Shown here piece after piece: positions 1 through 8,409 of a DNA stretch of 29,419 nt. The stretch comes from Caryophanales bacterium (lineage in GTDB: Bacteria > Bacillota > Bacilli > Exiguobacteriales > Exiguobacteriaceae), in assembly GCA_902362975.1 (NCBI GenBank), contig CABIYO010000033.1, positions 1 through 29,419 on the forward strand. Direction: 5' to 3'. Position numbers and translations under genes: made by a program. Each line of letters opens with the position of its first letter. Within the stretch, counting starts at the first letter, position 1. The notes beneath the pieces are model-generated. The model was not told where the DNA came from, made no database searches, and was given only the letters and a program-made list of their open reading frames with translations.

Positions 1-76
1 CGCAGCCGATCGTCTTGATGAGGAACTCGGCCTGTGCCGGCGTTGGGTGGAGCCTATATTTATAGCCTTTCAGCAT
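1..76 (-). CDS. tnpB: TnpB (IS200/IS605 OrfB) N-terminus, partial
   Basis: Read on the minus strand from the ATG at 76, the 25 codons give MLKGYKYRLHPTPAQAEFLI followed by KTIGC. This is the standard N-terminus of TnpB/OrfB transposon proteins (MLKxYKYRLxPTxxQ...). TnpB is the RNA-guided nuclease of IS200/IS605-family elements. The gene runs off the left edge, so the catalytic RuvC part is not seen. A GGAGG lies just upstream of the ATG with unusually short spacing. The element's left end should lie at roughly 77-140, but I cannot place the boundary. I am sure of the family, not of whether the element is complete. Confidence 0.8.
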   Translation of the reverse strand, partial: MLKGYKYRLHPTPAQAEFLIKTIGC

Positions 77-427
77 GTCCGTCCCTCCACCCTTCAGAAA
101 ATCGTGGATGGTCTACACTAAGTTGGACATAAATGTGGAGGTCAATTAAACTGAAACAAATTATCCATATGAGGAGAGTACCAGACATGACCAAAAGAGC
201 AGCAAGAGCAGCCCGCACTTTCACAGATGTGTCCTCCTCATCCGATACCCACGGAGGGGGATGGAGAATCTGACGGAATCACAAACTTTTGTTCGTAACA
301 TCTGTCACAGGGGGGAGAAGACCTTTGGACCGGGCGATTCATCCCCCACCTACGCTGGGCTACGCCCCGAGACGCTTAGAGGAGGGAGAATTCTCGCCTG
401 ATTTAGTTAAAAACATCGACGAACAAA
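77..427. other. Gene-poor stretch between two IS remnants
   Basis: No convincing gene lies in these 350 bases. The first 60 or so bases should be the left end of the leftward tnpB element. A plus-strand reading of about 49 codons (133-282, ending TGA) is open, with an internal ATG at 187 preceded by GAGGAGAG. It matches nothing I know and its composition is odd, so I do not call it. Positions 331-400 look like an IS200/IS605 right end and are listed separately. No promoter for the LysM gene is evident. Confidence 0.4.
331..400 (+). repeat. IS200/IS605 (IS1341-type) right-end-like structure
   Basis: The outer arms GGCGATTC (near 333) and TCGCC (393-397) can pair. Inside them CATCCCCC faces GGAGGGAGAA, and a GGGC-TAC-GCCC hairpin sits at 357-366. 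The layout (GGCGATTCATCCCCC ... GGGAGAATTCTCGCC) is that of the right end / omega-RNA scaffold that follows tnpB in many IS1341-type elements. Here no tnpB precedes it on the plus strand, so it would be a remnant. It is judged by recall of the pattern, not by alignment. It directly abuts the LysM reading frame. Confidence 0.45.
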
Positions 428-904
428 ATGTATACCGTGAAGTCAGGTGATACGTTGTACAGTATCGCACGGACATACGGAGTCACCGTCTCGGCGCTTG
501 CTGCCGCCAACAACATTACGAACTACAGCTTGATTTATGTAGGACAAGTGCTCATCATTCCAGGAACGACCGTTACACCACCTACGACGCCTGTGAAATA
601 CACCGTGAAATCGGGCGACACACTCTACAAGATTGCGACGATGTACAATACGACCGTCGCAAAAATCGCAGCTGCCAATAACATCGCAAACGTCAACTCC
701 ATCTATGTCGGACAAGTGCTCGTCATTCCAGGTACGACGGTCACACCACTGACAACTACGGTAAAATACACGGTCAAATTAGGGGACACGCTGTACAAGA
801 TTGCGACGATGTATAACACAACTGTTGCGAAAATCGCGGGCGCCAACAATATCACGAACGTCAGCTTAATCAGTGTCGGGCAAGTGCTTACAATCCCACG
901 CTAA
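428..904 (+). CDS. Triple LysM-repeat protein, probably 5'-truncated
   Basis: The 158-aa product is three LysM peptidoglycan-binding repeats (about residues 2-44, 58-101 and 114-157; YTVKxGDTLYxIA...YVGQVLxIP). They are joined by Thr/Pro-rich linkers ([24 protein letters not shown]). There is no signal peptide, no membrane segment and no catalytic domain, although LysM proteins normally act outside the cell. No Shine-Dalgarno lies near the ATG. The frame is open back to a TAG at 404, reading LKTSTNK before the Met, which looks like another linker. I infer that an IS right end ending near 400 cut off the secretory and N-terminal part of a cell-wall hydrolase or spore/cell-wall protein. LysM identity is secure; expression is doubtful. 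Confidence 0.85.
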   Translation: MYTVKSGDTLYSIARTYGVTVSALAAANNITNYSLIYVGQVLIIPGTTVTPPTTPVKYTVKSGDTLYKIATMYNTTVAKIAAANNIANVNSIYVGQVLVIPGTTVTPLTTTVKYTVKLGDTLYKIATMYNTTVAKIAGANNITNVSLISVGQVLTIPR

Positions 905-906
905 CC

Positions 907-943
907 AAAAAAAGTGTCCTCCATTTTTCGGGGGACACTTTTT
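907..943. terminator. Bidirectional Rho-independent terminator
   Basis: AAGTGTCC (912-919) pairs with GGACACTT (933-940), flanked by an A-run and a T-run. It lies between the stops of the LysM gene (+) and the moeB-like gene (-), so it serves both. Confidence 0.9.
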
Positions 944-1952
944 ATGTGCCAAGACACTCGTCGACCATCGCGACCGCGACATGCGCATCGTCAACGCCGT
1001 GGACGAGGACTCTTCCATCTTTGAACAAGAGCATCCGGTGATTCCGCCATCGCCATTCCAACGTGAACGGTGTCTGCTTCACGGCGATGTCCGCCCGTTC
1101 GAGTTGATGCGCGATTGGTTCCAGACCCTCGATGGATCGACGGACTTGGACGACATCGCGCCCACATAGGATCGCTGTCTGTTGTCGATTCGAAACGAGA
1201 CTCGGATAGTCATGGGTTTGACAAGACGGGCAAGACACGTCGACGAGCCGTGCGACATCGAGTCGCTGCGACTGATTTTCCCACATGTCTTCAATCAAGA
1301 GCCGACGTTCCATCTTTTCAGGACGCCCCGTCAAATATTTCAATGCCTCGACGGCTTGACGGCTCGCCACAAGTTGCACGATTGGAGCCACCACCCCCGC
1401 TGTCGCGCACGTCTGACCGGCTAGCGGCAAATGACGCATGAGACAACGAAGACACGGCGCTTCTTCCGGCATCACCGTGTAGTTCATGCCGTATGCCCCG
1501 ACACAAGAGGCAAACAAGAACGGAATGCCGCGCTCGAGTGCGAAATCGTTCAATAGAAGACGTGTCTCGACGTTATCGGTCGCGTCCAAGACGAGATCAA
1601 CGGGCGGCAAAGACCGAAGCCAATCCCACGATACGTCGGCGATCTGCGCGTCCAACTCAACGTCTGAGTTGATGGTCCGCAGGCGTTCGAGCGCTGCGAC
1701 CGCTTTCGGCGTCTCGGCACGTGCGTCCAGTTCCGTATAGAGCGTCTGTCGTTGTAAGTTCGTCACCTCTACATAGTCGCGGTCGACGAGGATAAGTGAG
1801 ACGCCGGCCCGAACAAGTTGATCGCTCACGGCCGCTCCGAGCGCACCGAGACCGACGACGAGCACTCGTTTCACCATCAGACGTTCTTGCCCGTCCCCAC
1901 CGATGCCGTAAAACCGGGCCTGCCGCGCGTAACGTTCCGGAACATGTGTCAT
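942..1952 (-). CDS. moeB: MoeB/ThiF-type E1-like adenylyltransferase
   Basis: This E1-like enzyme adenylates the C-terminal Gly-Gly of a ubiquitin-like sulfur carrier; in this operon the partner is MoaD, giving the thiocarboxylate used by MPT synthase. Visible features of the 336-aa protein are the nucleotide-binding GLGALG (34-39), acidic residues D57/D59, NLQRQ (65-69), DATDN (123-127), and the paired zinc motifs CLRC and CPSC. The approximately 90-residue tail after CPSC is weakly conserved and not a clear rhodanese domain. It is the last gene of the moa operon and its ATG overlaps the moaC stop by 4 bp. ThiF is the alternative name; the molybdopterin context favours MoeB. Confidence 0.87.
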   Translation of the reverse strand: MTHVPERYARQARFYGIGGDGQERLMVKRVLVVGLGALGAAVSDQLVRAGVSLILVDRDYVEVTNLQRQTLYTELDARAETPKAVAALERLRTINSDVELDAQIADVSWDWLRSLPPVDLVLDATDNVETRLLLNDFALERGIPFLFASCVGAYGMNYTVMPEEAPCLRCLMRHLPLAGQTCATAGVVAPIVQLVASRQAVEALKYLTGRPEKMERRLLIEDMWENQSQRLDVARLVDVSCPSCQTHDYPSLVSNRQQTAILCGRDVVQVRRSIEGLEPIAHQLERADIAVKQTPFTLEWRWRNHRMLLFKDGRVLVHGVDDAHVAVAMVDECLGT

Positions 1953-2413
1953 CGGACGTAGTCCCCTGACTTCCCGCCTTGTTTCTCAAGCAAGTATGTC
2001 GGCCCGATGACGATGCCTTTATCGACCGCTTTCGTCATATCGTATACGGTCAACGCTGCGACCGATGCGGCCGTCAACGCTTCCATCTCAACACCGGTAT
2101 CACCTTTCGTCTTCACGAACGACTCGATGATGAGCTGTGTCTCGTCCCATTCGAATGTTAAATCGACTTTTTTCAAGGCGAGCGGGTGACACATCGGGAT
2201 GATGCGGCTCGTCTCTTTGGCGGCCATAATCCCGGCCACTTGGGCGACAGCAAGCACGTCGCCTTTCGCAAGGTCACCATCCGTGATGAGCTGTTTCAGT
2301 TCACTGCTCAATTCAACTGATGTGCGGGCCCGAGCTGTCCGTGTCGTTTCCGGTTTATCCGAGACATCGACCATCCGCGCCCGCCCTTGGTCGTTCATGT
2401 GTGTCAGTTCCAT
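1949..2413 (-). CDS. moaC: Cyclic pyranopterin monophosphate synthase MoaC
   Basis: MoaC converts the MoaA product 3',8-cyclo-7,8-dihydro-GTP to cyclic pyranopterin monophosphate in the cytoplasm. The 154-aa length is usual for the family. Family blocks are [11 protein letters not shown] near the start, [22 protein letters not shown] and DMTKAVDKG, which carry the known catalytic Lys, His and Asp positions. The start at 2413 is supported by GGAGGA 6 nt upstream. That ribosome binding site is itself the Gly-Gly coding end of moaD. Confidence 0.97.
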   Translation of the reverse strand: MELTHMNDQGRARMVDVSDKPETTRTARARTSVELSSELKQLITDGDLAKGDVLAVAQVAGIMAAKETSRIIPMCHPLALKKVDLTFEWDETQLIIESFVKTKGDTGVEMEALTAASVAALTVYDMTKAVDKGIVIGPTYLLEKQGGKSGDYVR

Positions 2414-2416
2414 CGT

Positions 2417-2644
2417 TTATCCTCCGCTCACCATTGGAATGACGGCGACCGTGTCTCCGTCTGCAACCGTATATTCGTCCGTCTCATAGCGCTCATTGAC
2501 CGCGAACATGAGACGTTCCGCTCCCGACACGCCCCGCTCGGCCAAATCCGCTCGCAAGGCGGCGATTGTTTGTGGAGCCGTAACGGTATAGGACCGGACC
2601 GCCAACTCTTCTGCCACGTGGGCAAAACATAATACCTCAATCAT
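2417..2644 (-). CDS. moaD: MoaD, MPT synthase small subunit
   Basis: MoaD is a 75-aa ubiquitin-fold sulfur carrier. Its C-terminal Gly-Gly is adenylated by MoeB, converted to a thiocarboxylate, and used by MoaE to build the dithiolene of molybdopterin. The sequence ends in the required VSGG, with the conserved VAVIPMVSGG block. The start codon overlaps the moaE stop by 4 bp and an AAGGAG lies inside the end of moaE. The two terminal Gly codons are GGA GGA and double as the moaC ribosome binding site. Confidence 0.95.
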   Translation of the reverse strand: MIEVLCFAHVAEELAVRSYTVTAPQTIAALRADLAERGVSGAERLMFAVNERYETDEYTVADGDTVAVIPMVSGG

Positions 2645-3096
2645 GTGTACGTCACTCCTTCCGGGCGTCCTGGGTGTTGTTCTTTTTGATCACCCATCCA
2701 TTTCGTGCCGTCGGTCCAATGCTCCCGTTTCCAAATTGGGACAATTTCTTTAATCCGTTCGATGGCGTAACGATTCGCCTCGTATGCGTCGGCGCGATGG
2801 GAAGAACTCGTCGCGATGACGACCGCTTCTTCCATGATATCGAGTCGCCCAATCCGGTGATGGATCGCCGTCAACGCACCAGGCCAACGTTCCGCCACTT
2901 CTTTCGCGATTTGTTCGAGCATCTTCTCGGCCATCGGTACGTATGATTCATACTCCAAGAGCTCAGTCTGTTTGGAACCCGTCATTTCTCGCACCGTCCC
3001 GATAAACAGCACGACCGCCCCGACGTTTCGATGCCGGACCGTTTCGTAAAGCGCCATCGGTTCGAGCGGATGTTCATCCACTTGATACCATTTCAT
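2641..3096 (-). CDS. moaE: MoaE, MPT synthase large subunit
   Basis: This is the catalytic subunit of molybdopterin synthase, which transfers two sulfurs from MoaD thiocarboxylate to cyclic pyranopterin monophosphate. The 151-aa protein shows the family blocks GAVVLFIGTVRE, HHRIGRLDIMEEAVVIATSSSHR and IVPIWKREHWTDGTKWMGD; the last carries the catalytic lysines. It overlaps the end of mobB by 23 bp, and its ribosome binding site (GGTGG/GGAG) lies within mobB. It forms a heterotetramer with the neighbouring MoaD. Confidence 0.96.
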   Translation of the reverse strand: MKWYQVDEHPLEPMALYETVRHRNVGAVVLFIGTVREMTGSKQTELLEYESYVPMAEKMLEQIAKEVAERWPGALTAIHHRIGRLDIMEEAVVIATSSSHRADAYEANRYAIERIKEIVPIWKREHWTDGTKWMGDQKEQHPGRPEGVTYT

Positions 3097-3550
3097 TCTC
3101 CATCCACCTTTCCACTAAACGCATCAACCGGTCCTTGTCTGCCACGGAATCTCCGCGCGCGATCACGTTCGTCACATCGACCGGTTGTTCATGCCCGTCT
3201 CGCACGAGCACCACTTTCGGATAATCTTTCCGTTTGTATCCCTCGATAATCACGATGTCGACGTGCGCCTCGTACCAGTTGAGGAGCAACTCAAACGTGT
3301 CGACCGCTTGCCACTCGATTAACGTCCCGTCTTCACCGATCACACTCGATAGCACGGCACCAGCCAACGCGTGACGATGCGAGTCCGTCATCGGCAAGTC
3401 GAACGTCCCTCCGTGACCGTGGTGTTTGATGACACCGACACGGAGCCCCGTCGCCGACAAGCGTGCTGTCAGCTCAGAAACGAACGATGTTTTACCGCTA
3501 TTTTGATAGCCGACCACTTGTAAAATCAAAGCTGATCGATGATTCGACAT
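3074..3550 (-). CDS. mobB: MobB, molybdopterin-guanine dinucleotide accessory GTPase
   Basis: MobB is a P-loop GTP-binding protein that assists MobA in attaching GMP to molybdopterin, giving the MGD form needed by nitrate-reductase-type enzymes. The 158-aa product shows VVGYQNSGKTSFV (P-loop near residues 12-21), GVIKHHGHGG, and IVIIEGYKRKDYPK (Walker-B-like acidic strand), all typical of MobB. It overlaps moeA by 25 bp upstream and moaE by 23 bp downstream, so translation is probably coupled. It is a separate protein, not fused to MobA or MoeA. Confidence 0.95.
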   Translation of the reverse strand: MSNHRSALILQVVGYQNSGKTSFVSELTARLSATGLRVGVIKHHGHGGTFDLPMTDSHRHALAGAVLSSVIGEDGTLIEWQAVDTFELLLNWYEAHVDIVIIEGYKRKDYPKVVLVRDGHEQPVDVTNVIARGDSVADKDRLMRLVERWMENEMVSSG

Positions 3551-4761
3551 CGCACCGAGTCCCCTTTTTGAAATCCTCTCGTTCCGCCTGGCAGATGAAT
3601 CAACGCGTTACACGTCGCGAGTGAGGAGACGATGCCCGACTTGTCTTTCCCGCTCGGATGAACCACCGTCTGCCCGGTCGCATCAATCGTCACATGTCCA
3701 CGCACGAACCGGTCGAACGGATTCGTTTTCGGGAAATCGACACCAAGTTTCGCCTGGATGACAGGTCGCTCCGCTTGCCCGAATAACGTCTTCATATACG
3801 TGCCTACAAACAGTTCCGTTCCGACAAAACACGCCGACGGATTCCCGGATAATCCAAACAACAACCGATTTTCGACGTGCGCGACCGTCGTGACGGACCC
3901 TGGCCGCATCCCAACTTTATTAAACAGCACCGTCGCCCCGAGCGCCTCATATACATCTGGTAAATAATCAAAATCTCCGACCGATACCCCGCCTGTCGTG
4001 ACGACGGCATCACTCGTCCGAAGTGCCTCGTCAATCGCCCGCTTTGTCGAAGCGAACGTATCCGGCAAGATACCGCCATATGTCGCCGCGCCACCGAGTG
4101 CCTCGATTTGAGCGAGAATCATATATGCATTCGAATTATAGATTTGCCCATCGGTTTTTTTCTGTCCCGGTTCGACGAGCTCATCACCGGTCGCAAACAC
4201 GGTGATGTGCGGTTTTACGTATACGTCGACCTGCTCATACCCGAACGTAGCGAGCAAGGCGATGACGCCCGGATTAATGCGGGTGCCTCGGTCAACGATA
4301 TGCGTCCCCGCCGTTATATCTTCCCCACGATAGGAAATATTGGCATCGCGGGCCGGTCGCTTGAACGTCACGACTCGTTCATCCGCTTGTGCGAGCTCGA
4401 GCATGACGACCGCATCGGCTCCGTCTGGAATTTTTGCCCCAGTCATGATGCGAATCGCCTCGCCGGCGCGGAGCGGTTCTCCGACGTGGCCGGCTCCCTG
4501 AACGTATTGAATGGGTAATGTCACCGGTTCATCGCGGCTCGCTCTCAACAAATCCGCGGACCGGACAGCAAAACCGTCATACGGAGATTTATTAAATGCT
4601 GGAACGTCATGCGTCGCAGTGAGATCCATCGCTAAAATTCGGCCGTTCGCTCGATACAACGGTACCGTTTCCGTCCGACCTTTCCCCGTCGCTTCTTGGA
4701 CACGGATGACCGCCTCGTCAACGGCGAGCGGCTTACGAAATAGCGTCGACATTTTTTCCAT
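3526..4761 (-). CDS. moeA: MoeA molybdopterin molybdotransferase
   Basis: MoeA inserts molybdate into adenylylated molybdopterin. At 411 aa it is full length. Typical blocks are VPAFNKSPYDGFAVR, GEAIRIMTGAKIPDGADAV, FATGDELVEPGQ, TTGGVSVGDFDY (MoCF-binding core) and LFGLSGNPSACFVGTELF. The first ATG at 4761 overlaps the mobA stop as TAATG and has AGGAAG 7 nt upstream; a second in-frame Met lies three codons on. It sits between mobA and mobB in the operon. Confidence 0.96.
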   Translation of the reverse strand: MEKMSTLFRKPLAVDEAVIRVQEATGKGRTETVPLYRANGRILAMDLTATHDVPAFNKSPYDGFAVRSADLLRASRDEPVTLPIQYVQGAGHVGEPLRAGEAIRIMTGAKIPDGADAVVMLELAQADERVVTFKRPARDANISYRGEDITAGTHIVDRGTRINPGVIALLATFGYEQVDVYVKPHITVFATGDELVEPGQKKTDGQIYNSNAYMILAQIEALGGAATYGGILPDTFASTKRAIDEALRTSDAVVTTGGVSVGDFDYLPDVYEALGATVLFNKVGMRPGSVTTVAHVENRLLFGLSGNPSACFVGTELFVGTYMKTLFGQAERPVIQAKLGVDFPKTNPFDRFVRGHVTIDATGQTVVHPSGKDKSGIVSSLATCNALIHLPGGTRGFQKGDSVRCRIIDQL

Positions 4762-5309
4762 TACTCCACTTCCTTTCCTAGCAATTCTTCATAATCACTC
4801 GGTGTGTTCACATTTTTAAACCAGTCCCGTTCAGCAAACGAGACGATTGTTGCCTCTGTCAAATGAGGCATGACCGCCCGTTCACCTCGATGTAACGCTG
4901 CTTCGAATTGTGACATCATTGAGCGGGGGTATAAGGCGATGAGCGGATGAATCCGATCGTCTGCGTAGGCGACAACCGGCTGCTTCCCGCGTTCCGTCGC
5001 AAGCCGTTCGTAAACAGTCGGCGGCAACAAGGGCGTATCACACGCACAGACGGCATACCAATCAGACGGGACGTGCCGCATGACGGTGATGATGCCGGCG
5101 AGCGGTCCCATGCCGCGCCATTCCATGTCATCTTCAAGTTGATATGAGGTCATCGACTGTCCGGCCGGTACGACGCTCCATTGGGACGTCGTCGTTGTAG
5201 CGAGTGTCTGTCGCGCCCGCTCTTCAAACGAGATGTCCTCATAACAGGCTTGCCATTTAGGGGATCCGAACCGGTGCGATTTTCCGCCTGCCAAGACGAT
5301 GCCGATCAT
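4761..5309 (-). CDS. mobA: MobA molybdenum cofactor guanylyltransferase
   Basis: MobA transfers GMP from GTP to Mo-molybdopterin, giving the (bis-)MGD cofactor of the DMSO-reductase family. The 182-aa protein opens with IVLAGGKSHRFG (GTP loop, residues 4-15) and has GMGPLAGI, CACDTPLLPP (metal-binding Asp) and the C-terminal NVNTPSDYEELL. It shares an ATGA overlap with the moaB stop. Its presence with mobB shows the pathway here runs to MGD, matching the Nas/Nap-type reductase encoded upstream. Confidence 0.96.
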   Translation of the reverse strand: MIGIVLAGGKSHRFGSPKWQACYEDISFEERARQTLATTTTSQWSVVPAGQSMTSYQLEDDMEWRGMGPLAGIITVMRHVPSDWYAVCACDTPLLPPTVYERLATERGKQPVVAYADDRIHPLIALYPRSMMSQFEAALHRGERAVMPHLTEATIVSFAERDWFKNVNTPSDYEELLGKEVE

Positions 5310-5809
5310 CGCGTCGCTTCCCAGACGATATGGGAGAGCTCAGGGAGAATCAAGCGAGTCATCGCCAAGTCGACGGCGCCTCGCGACCCTGGCATCGAAA
5401 AGATGATCGTATCCCCGATGCGACCTGCTAAAGCTCGCGACAACATCGCCGCCGGTCCGATATCTTCCGTGAAGCTGACATAGCGAAACAACTCGCCGAA
5501 GCCGACCATTTCCCGGTCAAGCAGCGGTCGAATCGTCTCAATGGTGACGTCCCGTTTCGTGATGCCCGTTCCTCCGGTCGTCAAGATGACGTCCACTTTT
5601 TCGTCGACCATTCGTCTGACAGCCGCTTCGATTTCAAATGGGTCATCTTTCGTGATCTCACGGTATGTGACCGTATGTGCTTCTTCTTTTAACAGCGTGC
5701 AAATATGTTCGCCTGACACGTCCGTATCGAGTGTGCGCGTATCCGAGATCGTTAAAATCGCTGCCCGGACACGCTGTGTGTTTTGATGTACATGGTTGTG
5801 TGCTTGCAT
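5306..5809 (-). CDS. moaB: MoaB/MogA-family molybdopterin adenylyltransferase
   Basis: MoaB is probably the molybdopterin adenylyltransferase (the MogA role) that prepares MPT-AMP for MoeA; no separate mogA is present. The MoCF core is clear: AAILTISDTR, VILTTGGTGITKRD, FGELFR and IFSMPGSRGAVDLA. I place the start at ATG 5809 (MQAHNHVHQ, 167 aa) because the upstream GGAGGA lies 8 nt away. The upstream in-frame ATG at 5818 overlaps that ribosome binding site. The GGAGGA also encodes the terminal Gly-Gly of MoaA. Confidence 0.94.
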   Translation of the reverse strand: MQAHNHVHQNTQRVRAAILTISDTRTLDTDVSGEHICTLLKEEAHTVTYREITKDDPFEIEAAVRRMVDEKVDVILTTGGTGITKRDVTIETIRPLLDREMVGFGELFRYVSFTEDIGPAAMLSRALAGRIGDTIIFSMPGSRGAVDLAMTRLILPELSHIVWEATR

Positions 5810-5814
5810 CGTCT

Positions 5815-6822
5815 TCATCCTCCGATATAACTCATTTCAATCCGGTTTCGCGTCCGACTCCCAGTTTGCGACCGCTCTTCCGAATAGCGGTCGTCCCGTG
5901 CTTCCCATACCATTTTCAGTGTCATGGCAATCAATTCATCGCTCGCCCCATTGCGGAGCAATTCGCGGATATCGGTCCCGTCTTCTGCGAACAGGCACGT
6001 GTACCATTTGCCGTCACTCGATAGGCGACCTCGCGTACAAGTTCCGCAGAACGGTTGGCTGACCGAAGAGATGAAGCCAACTTGCGCCCCATCCGTGTAA
6101 CGGTAACGTTGCGCGACTTCTCCTAGTGTTTCGGGTGCAAGCGGTTCAAGTAATCCATTTCGTTGTTTCAACACCTCAAGAATCGATTCAGACGACACGA
6201 CATGTTCGACGTTCCATTCATTCGCCGTGCCGACATCCATGAACTCGATGTAACGGAGTGTGATGTTCCGTTCTTTGAAATACGCGGCCATCGAGGCGAC
6301 TTCATGATCGTTCCAGCCTTTTCGGACAACCATGTTCACTTTCACTTCGAGCCCTTGCCGTTTCGCCTCATCGATTCCTCGTAATACCGTCTCGGGCGAC
6401 GTGCCGCGTCCGTTCATCATCCCGAACGTTTCGGCCGATAAGGCGTCTAGACTGACGTTGACCCGGTCGAGCCCAGCTTGCTTCAACACTTTCGCCATCC
6501 GTTCTAAATAGACGCCGTTCGTCGTCAACCCAATAGTCTCGATGGTCGTGACCGCGCGAAGGCGGCGAATCAGTTCATCGAGATTCGGCCTGAGTAGAGG
6601 TTCGCCCCCGGTCAGACGCACTTTTTTCACGCCGTGTGGGGCGATGATGCGAACGAAGCGCTCGATCTCGTCAAACGATAACAACTCATCTCGTTTTAAA
6701 AATTGGTGGTGGCGGAACGCCTCTTCCGGCATGCAGTATCGGCAACGAAAGTTGCATTTATCAATGACTGAGATGCGTAAGTCTTCCAACGGTCGTCCCC
6801 GTCGATCAGTCCATGGTGTCAT
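5815..6822 (-). CDS. moaA: GTP 3',8-cyclase MoaA (radical SAM)
   Basis: MoaA carries out the first step of molybdopterin synthesis, SAM-dependent cyclisation of GTP. The 335-aa protein has the N-terminal radical-SAM cluster CNFRCRYCMPEE, LTGGEPLLRP, the C-terminal cluster CGTCTRGRLSSDG-x-WYTC, and the conserved Gly-Gly C-terminus (SYIGG). The start at 6822 is backed by AAAGGA upstream. It is the first Moco gene and follows narK by 63 bp with a stem-loop between, so it is probably co-transcribed from the Fnr-type narK promoter with some attenuation. Confidence 0.97.
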   Translation of the reverse strand: MTPWTDRRGRPLEDLRISVIDKCNFRCRYCMPEEAFRHHQFLKRDELLSFDEIERFVRIIAPHGVKKVRLTGGEPLLRPNLDELIRRLRAVTTIETIGLTTNGVYLERMAKVLKQAGLDRVNVSLDALSAETFGMMNGRGTSPETVLRGIDEAKRQGLEVKVNMVVRKGWNDHEVASMAAYFKERNITLRYIEFMDVGTANEWNVEHVVSSESILEVLKQRNGLLEPLAPETLGEVAQRYRYTDGAQVGFISSVSQPFCGTCTRGRLSSDGKWYTCLFAEDGTDIRELLRNGASDELIAMTLKMVWEARDDRYSEERSQTGSRTRNRIEMSYIGG

Positions 6823-6854
6823 CTTGGTTCATCCTTTCTATCCATCAACGACAA

Positions 6855-6875
6855 CAGGGACCCTCACAGTCCCTG
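6855..6875 (-). terminator. Stem-loop between narK and moaA
   Basis: CAGGGAC (6855-6861) and GTCCCTG (6869-6875) form a perfect 7-bp stem with a 7-nt loop. On the minus strand only a weak TTGTCGTTG follows. It looks like a leaky terminator or an mRNA processing/stability element that would set the narK to moa transcript ratio rather than a full stop. Confidence 0.5.
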
Positions 6876-6885
6876 CGTCGATTTG

Positions 6886-8202
6886 TCAGCGAATCGGCTT
6901 CTCAGCACCGCTGCGCAAGTAATAATAAATTGTGATGGCAATCGAAATCGCATAGAGCCCTAGCATGACGAACAACGCACCGTTGAACGAACCGACGAGC
7001 TCGAGCGACCAACCGAACATCTTCGGAATGAAGAAGGCTCCGTAAGCAGCAAACGCTGCCGAGAATCCGACGACGGCCGGTGTCTTCGTCGCCACGAACA
7101 CGTGGGGAATCATCGCGAACGTCGCTCCAGAGTTGAGTCCTGTTGCGATGAACAAGACGACGAAGGAGATGAAAAACATCGTCAAGTTGCTGTTCGTGAT
7201 GGCCATGATGACACTGATCGTACCGAGCGCCATGATTCCGAACACGATTACTGTCACTTTGGCCGCTCCGATCTTATCACTGATCCAGCCCCCGAACGGA
7301 CGCGAAGAGGCGCCAAGGAATGCACCAAGGAAGGCGAGCGCCATCAAGTCCGACTCAGGGAACTTTAACTTTAAAATCATCGGGAACGCTGCGGCATATC
7401 CAATGAAGGAACCGAACGCCGCCGTGTAGAGCAACGTTTGAATCCAAAAATGTTTGTCTTTAAACACGCTCGCCTGTTCACGAAGCGATTGACGCGCGGT
7501 CGGTAAATTATCCATGAACAAGTATGCGCAGACCGTCAAAATAATGGTCGGCACGACCCAAATGAGCGCGGCGTTTTGAAGCCAAATCTCTTCGCCGGTC
7601 TCGGTCACGAGGGCGTTCCCGCCGATGAACCCGAAAATACTTGTCGTGATGACGAGCGGTGTGATCAATTGGACGAGCGAGACGCCCAAGTTCCCGATGC
7701 CTCCGTTAATCCCTAGCGCCGTCCCTTTTTTCGCTTTCGGATAAAACGCGCCGATGTTGGCGTTTGATGACGAGAAGTTTCCGCCGCCTAGTCCGCAAAG
7801 TGCGGCCAAAATCATGAATACCCAATACGGCGTATTGACGTTTTGAACGGCATAGGCGATGCCTAGGAGCGGCAACAACAAAATCGATGTCGAGAAGATC
7901 GTCCAGTTCCGACCGCCGAATATACTGTTTGCGAACGTATAGAAAAAGCGCAACGTCGCCCCGACGAGTCCAGGTAGGGCGGCCAACGTGAACAACTGGC
8001 CTTGCGTAAAGCTAAACCCGATCGAATTCAAGTGGACGGCCGCGACCGACCACATTTGCCAGACGATGAATGCAAGCGTCAGTGCCGGGACCGAAACGAG
8101 CAAGTTCCGATTGGCGACTTGTTTTCCCGTCTCTTCCCAGAATCCCACATCCTCTGGCTTCCACTCCGCGAGTGCGTGTGACCCTTTGTCTAATTGTTGC
8201 AT
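6886..8202 (-). CDS. narK: NarK-type nitrate/nitrite transporter (MFS)
   Basis: This is a membrane transporter of the nitrate/nitrite porter family, importing nitrate and/or exchanging it for nitrite. The 438-aa protein has about 12 hydrophobic segments. Family marks are the substrate-binding arginines at R85 (GATLRFFYTF) and R301 (GASSRPFGGW), GLGGGNFSSSNANIGAFYPK, and the Gly-rich nitrate signature LGINGGIGNLG (163-173). AGGAGGAATAGACT precedes the ATG. It leads the Moco operon and is divergent from the 170-aa gene. An Fnr-like box with a matched -10 lies in the intergenic region. Whether it is a uniporter/symporter or an antiporter cannot be told from sequence. Confidence 0.95.
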   Translation of the reverse strand: MQQLDKGSHALAEWKPEDVGFWEETGKQVANRNLLVSVPALTLAFIVWQMWSVAAVHLNSIGFSFTQGQLFTLAALPGLVGATLRFFYTFANSIFGGRNWTIFSTSILLLPLLGIAYAVQNVNTPYWVFMILAALCGLGGGNFSSSNANIGAFYPKAKKGTALGINGGIGNLGVSLVQLITPLVITTSIFGFIGGNALVTETGEEIWLQNAALIWVVPTIILTVCAYLFMDNLPTARQSLREQASVFKDKHFWIQTLLYTAAFGSFIGYAAAFPMILKLKFPESDLMALAFLGAFLGASSRPFGGWISDKIGAAKVTVIVFGIMALGTISVIMAITNSNLTMFFISFVVLFIATGLNSGATFAMIPHVFVATKTPAVVGFSAAFAAYGAFFIPKMFGWSLELVGSFNGALFVMLGLYAISIAITIYYYLRSGAEKPIR

Positions 8203-8238
8203 AGTCTATTCCTCCTCTTAACGGTCCAATTCGTACCC

Positions 8239-8288
8239 TAATCTCATCCTATCGGCCACCCCCTAAAAAAAGTGTGCCTTCTTTCACA
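8239..8288 (-). promoter_or_regulatory. Fnr-type class II promoter of narK-moa operon
   Basis: On the minus strand TGTGAAAGAAGGCACA (8288-8273) matches TGTGA-N6-TCACA with one mismatch and lies inside a 7-bp inverted repeat, AAGTGTG/CACACTT. TAGGAT (8251-8246) follows as a -10, predicting a start at 8239 and putting the box centre at -41.5. Confidence 0.72.
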
Positions 8289-8359
8289 CTTATTTCGCAT
8301 CTTGCGTTTTTTTCTCACCCTGTCATCAATCTGTGACAAAATCGCCTATCTTTTGTTTC

Positions 8360-8409
8360 TGTGACTTTGAACACAGAAAAAACCTCCCCGATTCCTTACG
8401 ATAAGGAAT
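8360..8409 (+). promoter_or_regulatory. Fnr-type class II promoter of the 170-aa gene
   Basis: TGTGACTTTGAACACA (8360-8375) matches the Fnr consensus with one mismatch. TACGAT (8397-8402) is placed as a -10, predicting a start near 8409 with the box at -41.5. The geometry equals that of the divergent narK promoter. Confidence 0.68.

Noticed and set aside
6823..6885. Moco riboswitch ahead of moaA
   Set aside because: Only 63 bp with one simple stem-loop; too small for the Moco motif.
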